Shown here: positions 9,042 through 16,885 of the stretch, piece by piece
How the letters are laid out: each line of letters starts with the position of its first letter
Position numbering within the stretch: position 1 is the first letter of the stretch
From: JASHSH01 sp036490215
GTDB lineage: Bacteria > Pseudomonadota > Alphaproteobacteria > Rhodospirillales > Magnetospirillaceae
NCBI GenBank assembly: GCA_036490215.1
Contig: DASXEH010000063.1
Coordinates: 36,509 to 100,508 of the forward strand
DNA: 64,000 nucleotides
Reading direction: 5' to 3'
Program-made: the position numbers and the translations under genes
Notes under the pieces: generated by a model
Databases searched by the model: none
What the model was told of the DNA's origin: nothing
What the model saw: only the letters and a program-made list of their open reading frames with translations

Positions 9042-9565
9042 GTAGCCTGGCGGCAACCAAAGGTCGGCGATCGGCAAGCGGAAAAGAGGATCGTCCGCTC
9101 ATAAGCCCGTTGCTGATGCTGGTTTTCGGACTCTCTCTTCTCGGTCTTTTGGCGGCCTATTCATCTGAATCTCTGCTGCTGCTAGGAATCGGCATGTTGC
9201 CGACAGTGGGCGCCGCTTTTGCCGGCCGCAAAGAGAAGGGCGTATGGATCTCGGTAGGCTGGCTGAATTTCGCCGGCCTATCGAACTGGCTGCTGGATTT
9301 GTGGTCGTCGGATCACACCTTAAGTTACGCGACGGCGCAGTTGCGGACAGTCGCTCCAATTCTCGTCGCCTATGCTGCCGCCGCATTAGGGTGGTTCCTG
9401 TATTTGGCCATGCCGGCGGTGGCGCGCGGCATCATCGCAGCCAGTCTCAGACGGCGAAAAGCCAATCTGGTCGGGAAGCAGCGCGCCCTCGTCGATCAGT
9501 GGGACAACGGTATCACCACGTTCAAGCCGGTTGCGGTGGAGAAGCGTAACGCACCGCGTGCGTAG
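9038..9565 (+). CDS. Small multi-pass membrane protein paired with pseudokinase
   Basis: This 175-aa protein starts at an ATG overlapping the pseudokinase stop, so the two are translationally coupled. It shows about four hydrophobic segments (around residues 25-45, 48-65, 70-90 and 110-135) with basic loops (AGRKEKG, RRRKAN). No domain was recognised. The coupling and the C-terminal anchor of the upstream protein suggest a joint membrane complex, which is an inference. It converges on the phosphopantetheinyl transferase gene with 6 bases between the stops. Confidence 0.72.
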   Translation: MSSLAATKGRRSASGKEDRPLISPLLMLVFGLSLLGLLAAYSSESLLLLGIGMLPTVGAAFAGRKEKGVWISVGWLNFAGLSNWLLDLWSSDHTLSYATAQLRTVAPILVAYAAAALGWFLYLAMPAVARGIIAASLRRRKANLVGKQRALVDQWDNGITTFKPVAVEKRNAPRA

Positions 9566-9571
9566 GGCTAT

Positions 9572-10249
9572 CTACGCGATATGAACGGCGAGGGACACGG
9601 CATGGCCCGGCCAGAGATCGGTTAATCGGGTTACGATAATTGTCCCGTGCGCGTCGAATGGCGCGGCGGCAATCGATACCGGGTGATCGCTGTCGAAGGA
9701 CCCGAGATCGAACGATGTTGGCGTGCGCTGAAATCCGCAGCCTACGGCCTTCAGTACAGCTTCCTTCATTGTCCATCGCTCGAGCAATCGCGCAGAACGG
9801 GACGAAGATTCGATCGCGTCGAGCGCCAACTGCTCCTGTGCGCTCAGGATCGCCCGGCCGATATTGAGATCGATATCGCGCAACGGTTCGATATCGATTC
9901 CGATTTCGGTGTCGCCGCAGATCGCCAACACCGCTGCATCGCCGCTATGCGCGAGGTTGAAGTGAAGGGATGCCGATGGCTCGGCGATATAGGGTTTGCC
10001 ATGGGTGCCGATGCCCAACGGCACCGTCAATGGCGCGCAGTTGAGCCGAGTTCCCAGGATCCGTCGCAATTGGCCGCGTGCCGCGATGGCGCGCCGCTGC
10101 TTTTGAGGCGAGATCAGGCGCGCGATCTTGGTCGATTCATCGGCGGTGATGTCGCGCCGCAAGGCTTCGATTGCGGCATCATCCATCGCCAGAGAGAACG
10201 TTTCGATGGCGATCTCAACGCCGGCCAATATCGTTTGCAGCGTCGTCAT
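9572..10249 (-). CDS. 4'-phosphopantetheinyl transferase (Sfp type)
   Basis: The 225-aa protein carries the Sfp-superfamily signatures: GIDIEPL (Mg-binding Asp/Glu) near residue 116 and WTMKEAVLKAVG near residue 160. Such enzymes move the phosphopantetheine arm of CoA onto carrier proteins of fatty-acid, polyketide or nonribosomal-peptide synthases. The length is typical. Its ATG overlaps the stop of the Gfo/Idh/MocA gene, so both are probably one unit. There is no synthase or carrier-protein gene in the window, so its partner lies elsewhere. Confidence 0.88.
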   Translation of the reverse strand: MTTLQTILAGVEIAIETFSLAMDDAAIEALRRDITADESTKIARLISPQKQRRAIAARGQLRRILGTRLNCAPLTVPLGIGTHGKPYIAEPSASLHFNLAHSGDAAVLAICGDTEIGIDIEPLRDIDLNIGRAILSAQEQLALDAIESSSRSARLLERWTMKEAVLKAVGCGFQRTPTSFDLGSFDSDHPVSIAAAPFDAHGTIIVTRLTDLWPGHAVSLAVHIA

Positions 10250-11253
10250 GTGCCGTTGTAAAGCGCGGGCTTATCCGGCAGTTGGATCGCAACGCGATTG
10301 TTGGCTGCCAATGACGCAACGCCGGCCTCGGCTACGGCTCCGGCGACATATCCGTCCCACGCGCTTGCGCCCGCTGAGGTGCCGTTCTGGATCGATTTGA
10401 TCCAGGCTTGGAGTTGCAGTCGATACGCATCGGCGAACCACGGACGCCAATCTGCCGGATAGGTCGTGCTTTGCGCGAAGGCGAGGCTGGTCTCCGTGCG
10501 GAGCGGCCCACGCAATGACACGGTGCCTTTTTCGCAGACGACCTCGCCGCGAACATCGTAGCCGTAGGTTGCATTGTTGAAGACCTCGATGTTGACGAGC
10601 TGGCCGGTTGCCGATTCGAGGACCAGGAAGACCGGAGCCCCCGACGAATCCGCAACGGCTGGTTTCGGTTTGAAGACTTGGACACTCGCCAACTCGGTAT
10701 CCAGAACCCAGCGGGCAATGTCGAACTCATGAACGGCCGAATTGCCGATCGCCATTTTCGAGTCGAACCAATCGGGCGCGGAGACATTGCGATGGACGCA
10801 GTGGAAGATGAGCGCTTTGCCGAGCTGCCCTGAGCCAAGTTTCTCTTTGAGCTCGACATAGGACGGGTCGAAACGTCGCATATAGCCGATCTGCACCAGC
10901 TGTTTTCCGAGCCTGGTCTCAGCGGCGACAACTTCGAGCGCGTCGCGGGTGGTCGGCGCCAGAGGTTTTTCGCAAAGAACGGGCTTCTTGGCCGCGAGGC
11001 AGGCGATAGTGAGGGGGGCGTGAGTCGCGTCCGGTGACGCGATGATGATGGCGTCGACGGATGGATCATTGATCAGGGCCGTCGGGTCGCTCGCGATCGC
11101 GGCGGTACCGGTCTCGGCGGCCAGGGTCTTGGCACGTGCGATATCGGCATCGTAGAGCGCCTGAAGCGTGGCGCCCGGAACCTGTGAGACCAATGTGCGA
11201 GCATGATCGGCGCCCATGATGCCGACGCCGACGATTCCCATACGCACACTCAT
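10246..11253 (-). CDS. Gfo/Idh/MocA family NAD(P)-dependent oxidoreductase
   Basis: This 335-aa cytoplasmic oxidoreductase has an N-terminal Rossmann domain (GVGIMGADHA near residue 9) and the family's EKP motif in LCEKPLAPT near residue 95, with a C-terminal alpha/beta substrate domain. Family members oxidise sugars, inositols or related polyols with NAD(P). The sequence resembles inositol 2-dehydrogenase-like members, but the substrate cannot be set. A nucleotide-level overlap joins it to the phosphopantetheinyl transferase gene, an odd pairing. The FAD-binding gene upstream on the same strand is 97 bases away. Confidence 0.85.
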   Translation of the reverse strand: MSVRMGIVGVGIMGADHARTLVSQVPGATLQALYDADIARAKTLAAETGTAAIASDPTALINDPSVDAIIIASPDATHAPLTIACLAAKKPVLCEKPLAPTTRDALEVVAAETRLGKQLVQIGYMRRFDPSYVELKEKLGSGQLGKALIFHCVHRNVSAPDWFDSKMAIGNSAVHEFDIARWVLDTELASVQVFKPKPAVADSSGAPVFLVLESATGQLVNIEVFNNATYGYDVRGEVVCEKGTVSLRGPLRTETSLAFAQSTTYPADWRPWFADAYRLQLQAWIKSIQNGTSAGASAWDGYVAGAVAEAGVASLAANNRVAIQLPDKPALYNGT

Positions 11254-11350
11254 CGCTTCTCTCCCATACTGTCGCTTGCTCTTTGCTTATGGAGCATCAC
11301 GAGCGATGGTAGCCGCTTCTTCTTCGATGGGCTATGTGCCCTTGATGGCG

Positions 11351-12781
11351 CTAATCGGGCGGAAACTCGACTGCGATGCGCGCGATGTCTTCGCCGAGTT
11401 GCCGGGCGAAACGCGCGCACTGTTTCCTGATGTCGGGCACGGCTGTCGATTCCCACAGCAACCCACGGGTTGGCGGACCAAGGGCGAAGAGGCGTCGAGA
11501 GGCTTTGCCGTCTGCGTCGATCAACGCCGAACGCGGGGATAAATCGAGGCCGAGTGCCAAAGAGTCTGCCCGTGCGATGTCGGACGCGAAAAGACTCTGC
11601 ACCAGCGGATGATCGACGCGCCGATAATCGTACTCTGGCCCCGCACAGTTGATCATCCAATCGGCAGCCGCAGTCACCCGATCGGCGCAATTCCGCGGAC
11701 GATATGCGACATGCACCTGCCCATCATCAAACGTTGCACCAAGAATACGGCCGGCCTCGATCGTCAGGCGACTGGAGCGCCGCCAATTCTCGATCTGATC
11801 GGCGATCGAGGGCGCCATACGATGACGATGGATGTCCCAGTACGGGCGCAGATGGCGGAGGAAACGCCGCCGTTCGGCTTCGGGCATGGTGATCCAGATA
11901 TCCTGAATGATCGGCCGCAACGCATCCATGGCGCACCGCCAATCGTATTCGAATGCGGCGGCACGCCGGATCTCGCGTCGAACCCGTTTCATCAATGTCG
12001 CGATCGAAAGGGGCAGGCTCTCTTTGTCAAGGAAGAGGGGGTAGCTGCGCGTCAATTCGTGGCGCAGGGGCAGCAACCCATGCCGGGACAGCGCGTGGAT
12101 GGGGCCCGCGTGTCCGCGCGCATCGAGATCGATCGCCACATCGACCATCGTAAGGCCGGTGCCGACAATCACGACCGAATCGTGTTGGCCGATCCGGCCA
12201 ATCGCGTTTTCGTTCCAAGGATCGATGATACATCGGCCCGAGTCGTACAGCGTTGCATCGATAGGAAAAGGCGGGTTGGGCGGAAAATTGCCGAAGCACA
12301 ATATTGCGAAGTCGACGTCGACGGTTTGTCGATCCGCCAGGGTCAAAGTCACGCTGTCTCCGGCCGGCTGAAGATCGACGACATCGTCGACTGCCTGCAC
12401 GATCTTGATGCGCCGATCCTCGGCCGCGCGAACCGCGGAGAGGAATACGTCTTCTACATAGGCGCCGTAAGTCGCGCGCGAGACGAAAGCATGCCCCGAC
12501 GGCGGAACGCCCGGCGTCTCCCCATAGATCGAGTCGTTGGCCCAGAGCCAGCGGATGAAATGGTGCGGGTCGTCCTCGAACACGCTCATGTTCGAGACAC
12601 GCGTGTTCAGCAGATGGCGCGGGTTGTGGGCGGAATAGGCAAGGCCGCGACCGAAAGTTCCGCGACGATCGAACAGCAAGATTTTGATGGGCGCTTGAAC
12701 GGTCCGCAGCAGATGGACGGCGAGGACAGTGCCGGTGAAGCCGGCACCGATGATCGCGATCCGCACGGGCTGTCCAGGCAT
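11351..12781 (-). CDS. FAD/NAD(P)-binding oxidoreductase (NAD_binding_9 type)
   Basis: The 476-aa protein opens with a dinucleotide-binding motif IAIIGAGFTGTVLA and continues with GRGLAYSA and HLLNTRVSNMS, a pattern of the FAD-NAD(P)-binding family (PF13454, COG4529). A second nucleotide motif is seen in VVIVGTGLTMVDVA near residue 205. The reaction of this family is mostly unknown, so no substrate is given. It is transcribed away from the sugar-acid operon, and the 247-base gap between them holds possible operators, so the two units may share control. The ATG at 12781 is the only good start. Confidence 0.8.
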   Translation of the reverse strand: MPGQPVRIAIIGAGFTGTVLAVHLLRTVQAPIKILLFDRRGTFGRGLAYSAHNPRHLLNTRVSNMSVFEDDPHHFIRWLWANDSIYGETPGVPPSGHAFVSRATYGAYVEDVFLSAVRAAEDRRIKIVQAVDDVVDLQPAGDSVTLTLADRQTVDVDFAILCFGNFPPNPPFPIDATLYDSGRCIIDPWNENAIGRIGQHDSVVIVGTGLTMVDVAIDLDARGHAGPIHALSRHGLLPLRHELTRSYPLFLDKESLPLSIATLMKRVRREIRRAAAFEYDWRCAMDALRPIIQDIWITMPEAERRRFLRHLRPYWDIHRHRMAPSIADQIENWRRSSRLTIEAGRILGATFDDGQVHVAYRPRNCADRVTAAADWMINCAGPEYDYRRVDHPLVQSLFASDIARADSLALGLDLSPRSALIDADGKASRRLFALGPPTRGLLWESTAVPDIRKQCARFARQLGEDIARIAVEFPPD

Positions 12782-12817
12782 TTAGGCTCCTGTATAACAG
12801 TATTTATTAGTCTATTG

Positions 12818-12831
12818 TTGTGGAGTCACAA
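12818..12831. promoter_or_regulatory. Inverted repeat upstream of the FAD-binding gene
   Basis: The sequence reads TTGTG, four bases, CACAA, just upstream of the minus-strand FAD-binding gene start at 12781. It is a short two-fold symmetric element in an AT-rich stretch and could bind a dimeric regulator such as the GntR protein of the divergent operon. The arms are only five bases, so chance is possible. Confidence 0.3.
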
Positions 12832-12944
12832 TATTTGATTGTTTATAAGAATGCCTGGATTTGAAAGTGTAATTTTCCTGGGGCCGGTTTTCTCCCAGCT
12901 GTCCGGATGGCCTCTGAAAAGTCACGCCCTTCGGCGCTTTCTGG

Positions 12945-12973
12945 CTTGTGTCATGTAACATACAAGTTATCAT
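12945..12973 (+). promoter_or_regulatory. Candidate promoter with overlapping operator for the sugar-acid operon
   Basis: A -10-like hexamer TATCAT lies at 12968-12973, with a weak -35 TTGTGT 16 bases upstream at 12946-12951. Between and across them is an imperfect palindrome, CTTGT at 12945 and ACAAG at 12962, with an inner ATGTAACAT at 12953-12961. FCD-type GntR repressors often bind such TTGT/ACAA-type elements, and the operon encodes a GntR regulator as its second gene. The arrangement fits autorepression, but it rests on sequence pattern only. Confidence 0.42.
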
Positions 12974-13028
12974 TCTAGAGGGATTGACCGTTGCACCACT
13001 AAATAAGCAGCGGCATCGGAGAGGAAAC

Positions 13029-13976
13029 GTGCAGACCGATAACATTGAGATTGCGCTCGTCGGAGCGCAGCGGCCCGAGGTGCTGGCCGAACTCGAGCGG
13101 CGGTTCAAATGCCATCGGGTCTATGAGGCGTCCGATCCTCTGGCGCTGTTGCGCGAGGTCGGATCGCGTATCCGCGGCGCGGCCTCCCATGGGATGGCCG
13201 GGCTTCCGACCAAACAAATCGAGTTGATGCCCAATCTCGAGATCTGCGCGATCAACGGCGTCGGCCTCGAGACCACCGATCTTGCGTTGTGCCGTCAGCG
13301 TAAGATCGTCATCACCACCACCCCGATGCTGTATGACGACGTGGCCGATTTGGCGATCGCGTTGGCACTGGGGGCCTGCCGCCAGATCGCGCGGGGCGAT
13401 CGCTTCATTCGCGCCGGCAAATGGGGTCCTGAGCGCATGCCGCTGGGACGCAAGCTGACGGGCATGCGCGCAGGCATCATCGGTTTGGGACGTATCGGCG
13501 TCGAGGTCGCCAATCGTCTTCAGGCATTCAAGGCGGATATCCGCTATGTCGATCCGATCGACCGCAAGGTCCCTTATCGCCGTTTCGACGATGCGGTATC
13601 GATGGCGCGCGAATGCGACATTCTGTTCCTCTGTGCCGCCGGTGGACCGCGCGGGGCGAACCCGCCGATCATCAACCGCGCGATCATCGAAGCGTTGGGG
13701 CCGCGCGGCATCTTCGTCAATATCGCCCGCGGCTGGCTGGTCGAGGAGCCGGCCTTGATCGAGGCGCTGCGGGATGGGCGTCTCGGGGCTGCCGGTCTCG
13801 ACGTATTCGACGCCGAGCCTAACGTGCCTGAAGTGCTGCGTGGGCTCGACAATGTGGTGATGACGCCGCATGTGGCGAGTTCCACCGAGGAAACGATGCG
13901 CGCCATGGGTGAGTGCGTGCTCGGCAACCTGGTCTCATGGTTCGAAGGGCGCGGCGCGCAGACGCCGGTGACATGA
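13029..13976 (+). CDS. D-2-hydroxyacid dehydrogenase (NAD(P)-dependent)
   Basis: The 315-aa protein belongs to the D-isomer-specific 2-hydroxyacid dehydrogenases. It has the Rossmann motif GIIGLGRIGVEVANR near residue 148, NIARGWLVEEPALI with the usual region-2 pattern, and a catalytic-His segment MTPHVASS. Relatives reduce glyoxylate, hydroxypyruvate or 2-ketogluconate. A GTG at 13029 with GAGAGGAAAC just before it is the best start; an ATG at 12948 would place 27 unlikely residues over the promoter. It is the first gene of the sugar-acid operon and overlaps the GntR gene. It may recycle a keto-acid side product. Confidence 0.85.
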   Translation: MQTDNIEIALVGAQRPEVLAELERRFKCHRVYEASDPLALLREVGSRIRGAASHGMAGLPTKQIELMPNLEICAINGVGLETTDLALCRQRKIVITTTPMLYDDVADLAIALALGACRQIARGDRFIRAGKWGPERMPLGRKLTGMRAGIIGLGRIGVEVANRLQAFKADIRYVDPIDRKVPYRRFDDAVSMARECDILFLCAAGGPRGANPPIINRAIIEALGPRGIFVNIARGWLVEEPALIEALRDGRLGAAGLDVFDAEPNVPEVLRGLDNVVMTPHVASSTEETMRAMGECVLGNLVSWFEGRGAQTPVT

Positions 13977-14695
13977 ATGCGATGAGCGATGAGAAGACGC
14001 GCACCGCTCAAGTCACTTCCCCGATCAGCCGGCCGCGCTCGCTCACGACACTCGTGCTCGATCAGATTCGCGACCTGATCATCACCGACAAACTCCAGCT
14101 GGGAGACCAACTGTCGGAAAACGCGCTCTCCGAACAATTGGGCGTCAGCCGGACGCCGGTGCGCGAGGCGTTCCTCCACCTTGCCGCCGAGCGGCTGGTT
14201 GAGGTGAAGCCGCAGCGCGGCACCTTCGTTTTCCAATACGATCTGACCGAACTGCGTGAGATTTCGGAACTTCGCGAAGTTCTGGAAACTGGTGCGATGC
14301 GGGTCGCGATCAAGCATGATCGGCGCCGACTGGTCGATGGGCTGGCGAACCAGGTCGAAGCCGCTGAGGCCGCCATTCATCTCGGTCCTGCGGCTTACCA
14401 ATCTCACGACACGGCGTTTCACGAGACCTTGGTGCGCGCCAGCGACAATCGCGAATTGATCGATGCCTATCAGCGTATCTCGGGTCGCATTCGTGCGATC
14501 CGGTATCGACTGACCACAACCCAGGACCAGATCGCGCAATCGCAGTATCATCACCGCGGCATTCTCGAGTCGATGCGCGCGGGCGACGATGCTGACGCGA
14601 TCGCCCATCTCACCAGCCATGTCTACAACAGCTATCGATTCATGTTCGGAACGAGCAATCAGACTCAAGACGCGCCGGTACCGGGCGCAGCCTGA
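13973..14695 (+). CDS. GntR family transcriptional regulator (FCD/FadR subfamily)
   Basis: The 240-aa regulator has an N-terminal winged helix (about residues 22-85; LSEQLGVSRTPVREAFLHLAAERLV is the usual recognition region) and a helical FCD ligand-binding domain with histidines around SHDTAFHETLVRA that may bind metal and a carboxylate ligand. Its ATG overlaps the dehydrogenase stop. FCD regulators commonly repress sugar-acid operons and are released by a pathway acid. The likely target is its own operon, from the palindromic region near 12945-12973. Confidence 0.87.
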   Translation: MNAMSDEKTRTAQVTSPISRPRSLTTLVLDQIRDLIITDKLQLGDQLSENALSEQLGVSRTPVREAFLHLAAERLVEVKPQRGTFVFQYDLTELREISELREVLETGAMRVAIKHDRRRLVDGLANQVEAAEAAIHLGPAAYQSHDTAFHETLVRASDNRELIDAYQRISGRIRAIRYRLTTTQDQIAQSQYHHRGILESMRAGDDADAIAHLTSHVYNSYRFMFGTSNQTQDAPVPGAA

Positions 14696-14718
14696 AAGAC
14701 GGGGAGTATCGTCGGTCC

Positions 14719-15921
14719 ATGAAGATCAAAAGCGTGCGCGTCCGCAAAGTCCTCGGCACGATGCCGACCGACGGGACATTCTGGGAAGAGCGGCTGCTGC
14801 GGCCGATCGACGTTTATCCCGAATTCCGTGCCGAAGGTGCAGGGCTTGAAGCGCATGGTGGGAAGCAGACTGATGGGAAGCACCTCAAGCTGACGCAATT
14901 CTTCGTCGATATCGAATCCGATGACGGCGTGGTCGGCTGCGGAGGGCCGATTGCCGCCGATCCGGCCCGTCTGATCCTGACTCAGCTCGCTCCCCAGATC
15001 ATCGGCCGCGATCCGCTGGCCATCGAGTATCTGTGGGACATCATGCATCGCCGGCAGGTGCATGGTCGGCAGGGCGATCCGATGATCGCCTTGTCGGCTA
15101 TCGATTGCGCGCTCTGGGATCTGAAGGGCAAAGCCTTCAACCAGCCGGTCTGGCGTATCCTGGGTGGGCCGACGCGCGAGTCGATCCCCGCCTATGCCAG
15201 TATGCTTGGCTACGCGGTCGAGGATCTCGGCAAGGTGCGCGAGCGTGCGCAAGCCTGCAAGGAAAAGGGCTTTACCGCGCAGAAGTGGTTCATTCGTCAC
15301 GGGCCGATGAGTGGCCATGACGGGCTGAAGCGCAATGTCGCTCTGGTCAAAACGCTACGCGAAGCCCTGGGCGATGACTACGACATCATGATCGATTGCT
15401 GGCAGAGCCTAAATTTTGATTATGCCGTCGACTTTACGTCGCGCATCGAAGAGTACCGGCCGCGCTGGATCGAAGAATGTTTCATGCCCGACCGGATCGA
15501 GAGTCACGTCAAGCTCAAGGCCAAGACGCGCATTCCGCTCTCGGGCGCCGAGCACGAATACACACGCTGGAACTTCATGCGCTTCCTCGAGAAGGGTGCG
15601 CTCGATATCTATCAGCCCGATCCGTATTGGTGCGGCGGCCTGTCGGAAACGCTGAAGATCGCCACGCTGACCACGGCGCATGATCTGATCTGCATCCCGC
15701 ACGGTCATTCGACGCCGATCGGCATTCACTTCTCGGTGACGCAGTCGCCGATGCACACGCCGTATCAGGAATATCTGGTGAAGTGGAACGACGTGAACAT
15801 GTTCTTCCTCAAGAATCCGCCCTGGCCGGTCAAAGGTTCGATCCACATACCGACCGGGCCGGGTGTCGGCATGGAACTCGACAAGTCGAAGATCGAAAGC
15901 GAGGAGGAGCTCCGTGTCTGA
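14719..15921 (+). CDS. Enolase-superfamily sugar-acid dehydratase, L-rhamnonate dehydratase-like
   Basis: The 400-aa protein is in the mandelate racemase/enolase superfamily. Metal-ligand candidates are the Asp in IMIDCWQS, the Glu in RWIEECF and the Glu in SGAEHEYT, and PHGHSTPIG supplies a likely active-site His. The KWFIRHGPMSG and WIEEC segments resemble E. coli RhmD, which dehydrates L-rhamnonate to 2-keto-3-deoxy-L-rhamnonate. The next gene is an HpcH/HpaI aldolase, the same pair as rhmD-rhmA. L-rhamnonate, L-lyxonate or a related acid is therefore likely, without proof of which. Its stop overlaps the aldolase GTG start. Confidence 0.8.
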   Translation: MKIKSVRVRKVLGTMPTDGTFWEERLLRPIDVYPEFRAEGAGLEAHGGKQTDGKHLKLTQFFVDIESDDGVVGCGGPIAADPARLILTQLAPQIIGRDPLAIEYLWDIMHRRQVHGRQGDPMIALSAIDCALWDLKGKAFNQPVWRILGGPTRESIPAYASMLGYAVEDLGKVRERAQACKEKGFTAQKWFIRHGPMSGHDGLKRNVALVKTLREALGDDYDIMIDCWQSLNFDYAVDFTSRIEEYRPRWIEECFMPDRIESHVKLKAKTRIPLSGAEHEYTRWNFMRFLEKGALDIYQPDPYWCGGLSETLKIATLTTAHDLICIPHGHSTPIGIHFSVTQSPMHTPYQEYLVKWNDVNMFFLKNPPWPVKGSIHIPTGPGVGMELDKSKIESEEELRV

Positions 15922-16735
15922 AGCAGAAGGTTTGGGAAGCGGCGCCAACAATGGCATTCTGCGCCGCGCGCTGAAGTTCAAGGAACGGCTGCGCAAGAAG
16001 GAAGTGGTAACCGGTGCCTGGGTCAGCATGAATGATCCGGCTGTGTCCGAGATCATGGGGCGCATCGGTTTCGACTTTCTGCTCTACGACACCGAGCATT
16101 CGCCTTGGGATCTCGAAACCATGCAGATGGCGTTGATGGCGCTCAACGGCACCGACACGATGCCGATCGTGCGTGTGCCGTGGAACGACCACGTGCGCAT
16201 CAAGCAGCTTCTTGACATGGGCGTCGAAGGCATCCTGGCACCGATGGTGCGTACCGTGGCCGAGTGCAAGGCGCTGGTTTCGGCCTGCCGCTATCCGCCG
16301 GTCGGTGCGCGCGGCTTCGGACCGCGGCGCGCGTCGAACTATTATCGCGACGTCGATGCTTATGTCGCCGCCGCCAATGACGGGATTTTCGTCATGCCGC
16401 AGATCGAGGATATCGCCACGGTCGGGGTGCTGGATGAGTATCTGGCGGTCCCCGGCATCGATGCGATCTGTATAGGCCCCAATGACCTGTCGGGCACAGC
16501 CGGCCTGTTCCGCCAAAAAGATCATCCGACCATCAAAGGGGCGCTCGATACGATCATGACCAAGACGGCGGCCAAGGGCTTGCCGATTTGCCTCGGTGTT
16601 AATACGCCGCCGGCGAATATGAAAAAGGAGATCGCGCGCGGCGTAAAGCTGATGCTTGTCACCTCCGATCTCGAACTTCTGGCCGGTGGCGGCCGGGCCG
16701 CGCTCGATGCGGCACGTCAGGCCATGAAAGCCTAG
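15914..16735 (+). CDS. HpcH/HpaI family aldolase (2-keto-3-deoxy sugar-acid aldolase)
   Basis: The 273-aa class II aldolase shows the family's segments: DTEHSPWD, VGARGFGPRRA, the metal-binding Glu in MPQIED and the Asp in GPNDLSGTAG. These enzymes cleave 2-keto-3-deoxy acids to pyruvate and an aldehyde; with an RhmD-like dehydratase upstream the aldehyde would be lactaldehyde or glycolaldehyde. A GTG at 15914 is chosen because GAGGAGGAGC precedes it and it overlaps the upstream stop by 8 bases. It ends the first half of the operon, 150 bases before the transporter genes. Confidence 0.85.
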   Translation: MSEAEGLGSGANNGILRRALKFKERLRKKEVVTGAWVSMNDPAVSEIMGRIGFDFLLYDTEHSPWDLETMQMALMALNGTDTMPIVRVPWNDHVRIKQLLDMGVEGILAPMVRTVAECKALVSACRYPPVGARGFGPRRASNYYRDVDAYVAAANDGIFVMPQIEDIATVGVLDEYLAVPGIDAICIGPNDLSGTAGLFRQKDHPTIKGALDTIMTKTAAKGLPICLGVNTPPANMKKEIARGVKLMLVTSDLELLAGGGRAALDAARQAMKA

Positions 16736-16802
16736 GCCCAGACCCGAGGTCAGTTCATCGGGTCAATGCGTGCGTTCCGTGAAGACTAAAGGATAGAGGA
16801 AA

Positions 16803-16829
16803 CGACGATAAAACAAACGCTCATCGTCG
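16803..16829 (+). other. Inverted repeat in the leader of the sugar importer genes
   Basis: CGACGAT at 16803-16809 and ATCGTCG at 16823-16829 form a perfect 7-bp stem with a 13-base loop, 57 bases before the binding-protein ATG. A second 7-bp stem (GACCCGA at 16741, TCGGGTC at 16758) follows the aldolase stop. Neither has a T-run, so they are not classic terminators. They may shape the mRNA between the enzyme and importer halves of the operon. Confidence 0.35.
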
Positions 16830-16885
16830 CCTGACGCCATCGTCACGGACAGAGGGGCGGACCAACATTGCAAGGGAGGAGCAAC

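Noticed and set aside
11609..12838. 409-codon frame antisense to the FAD-binding gene
   Set aside because: The minus-strand gene has clear nucleotide-binding motifs; the plus-strand product has none.
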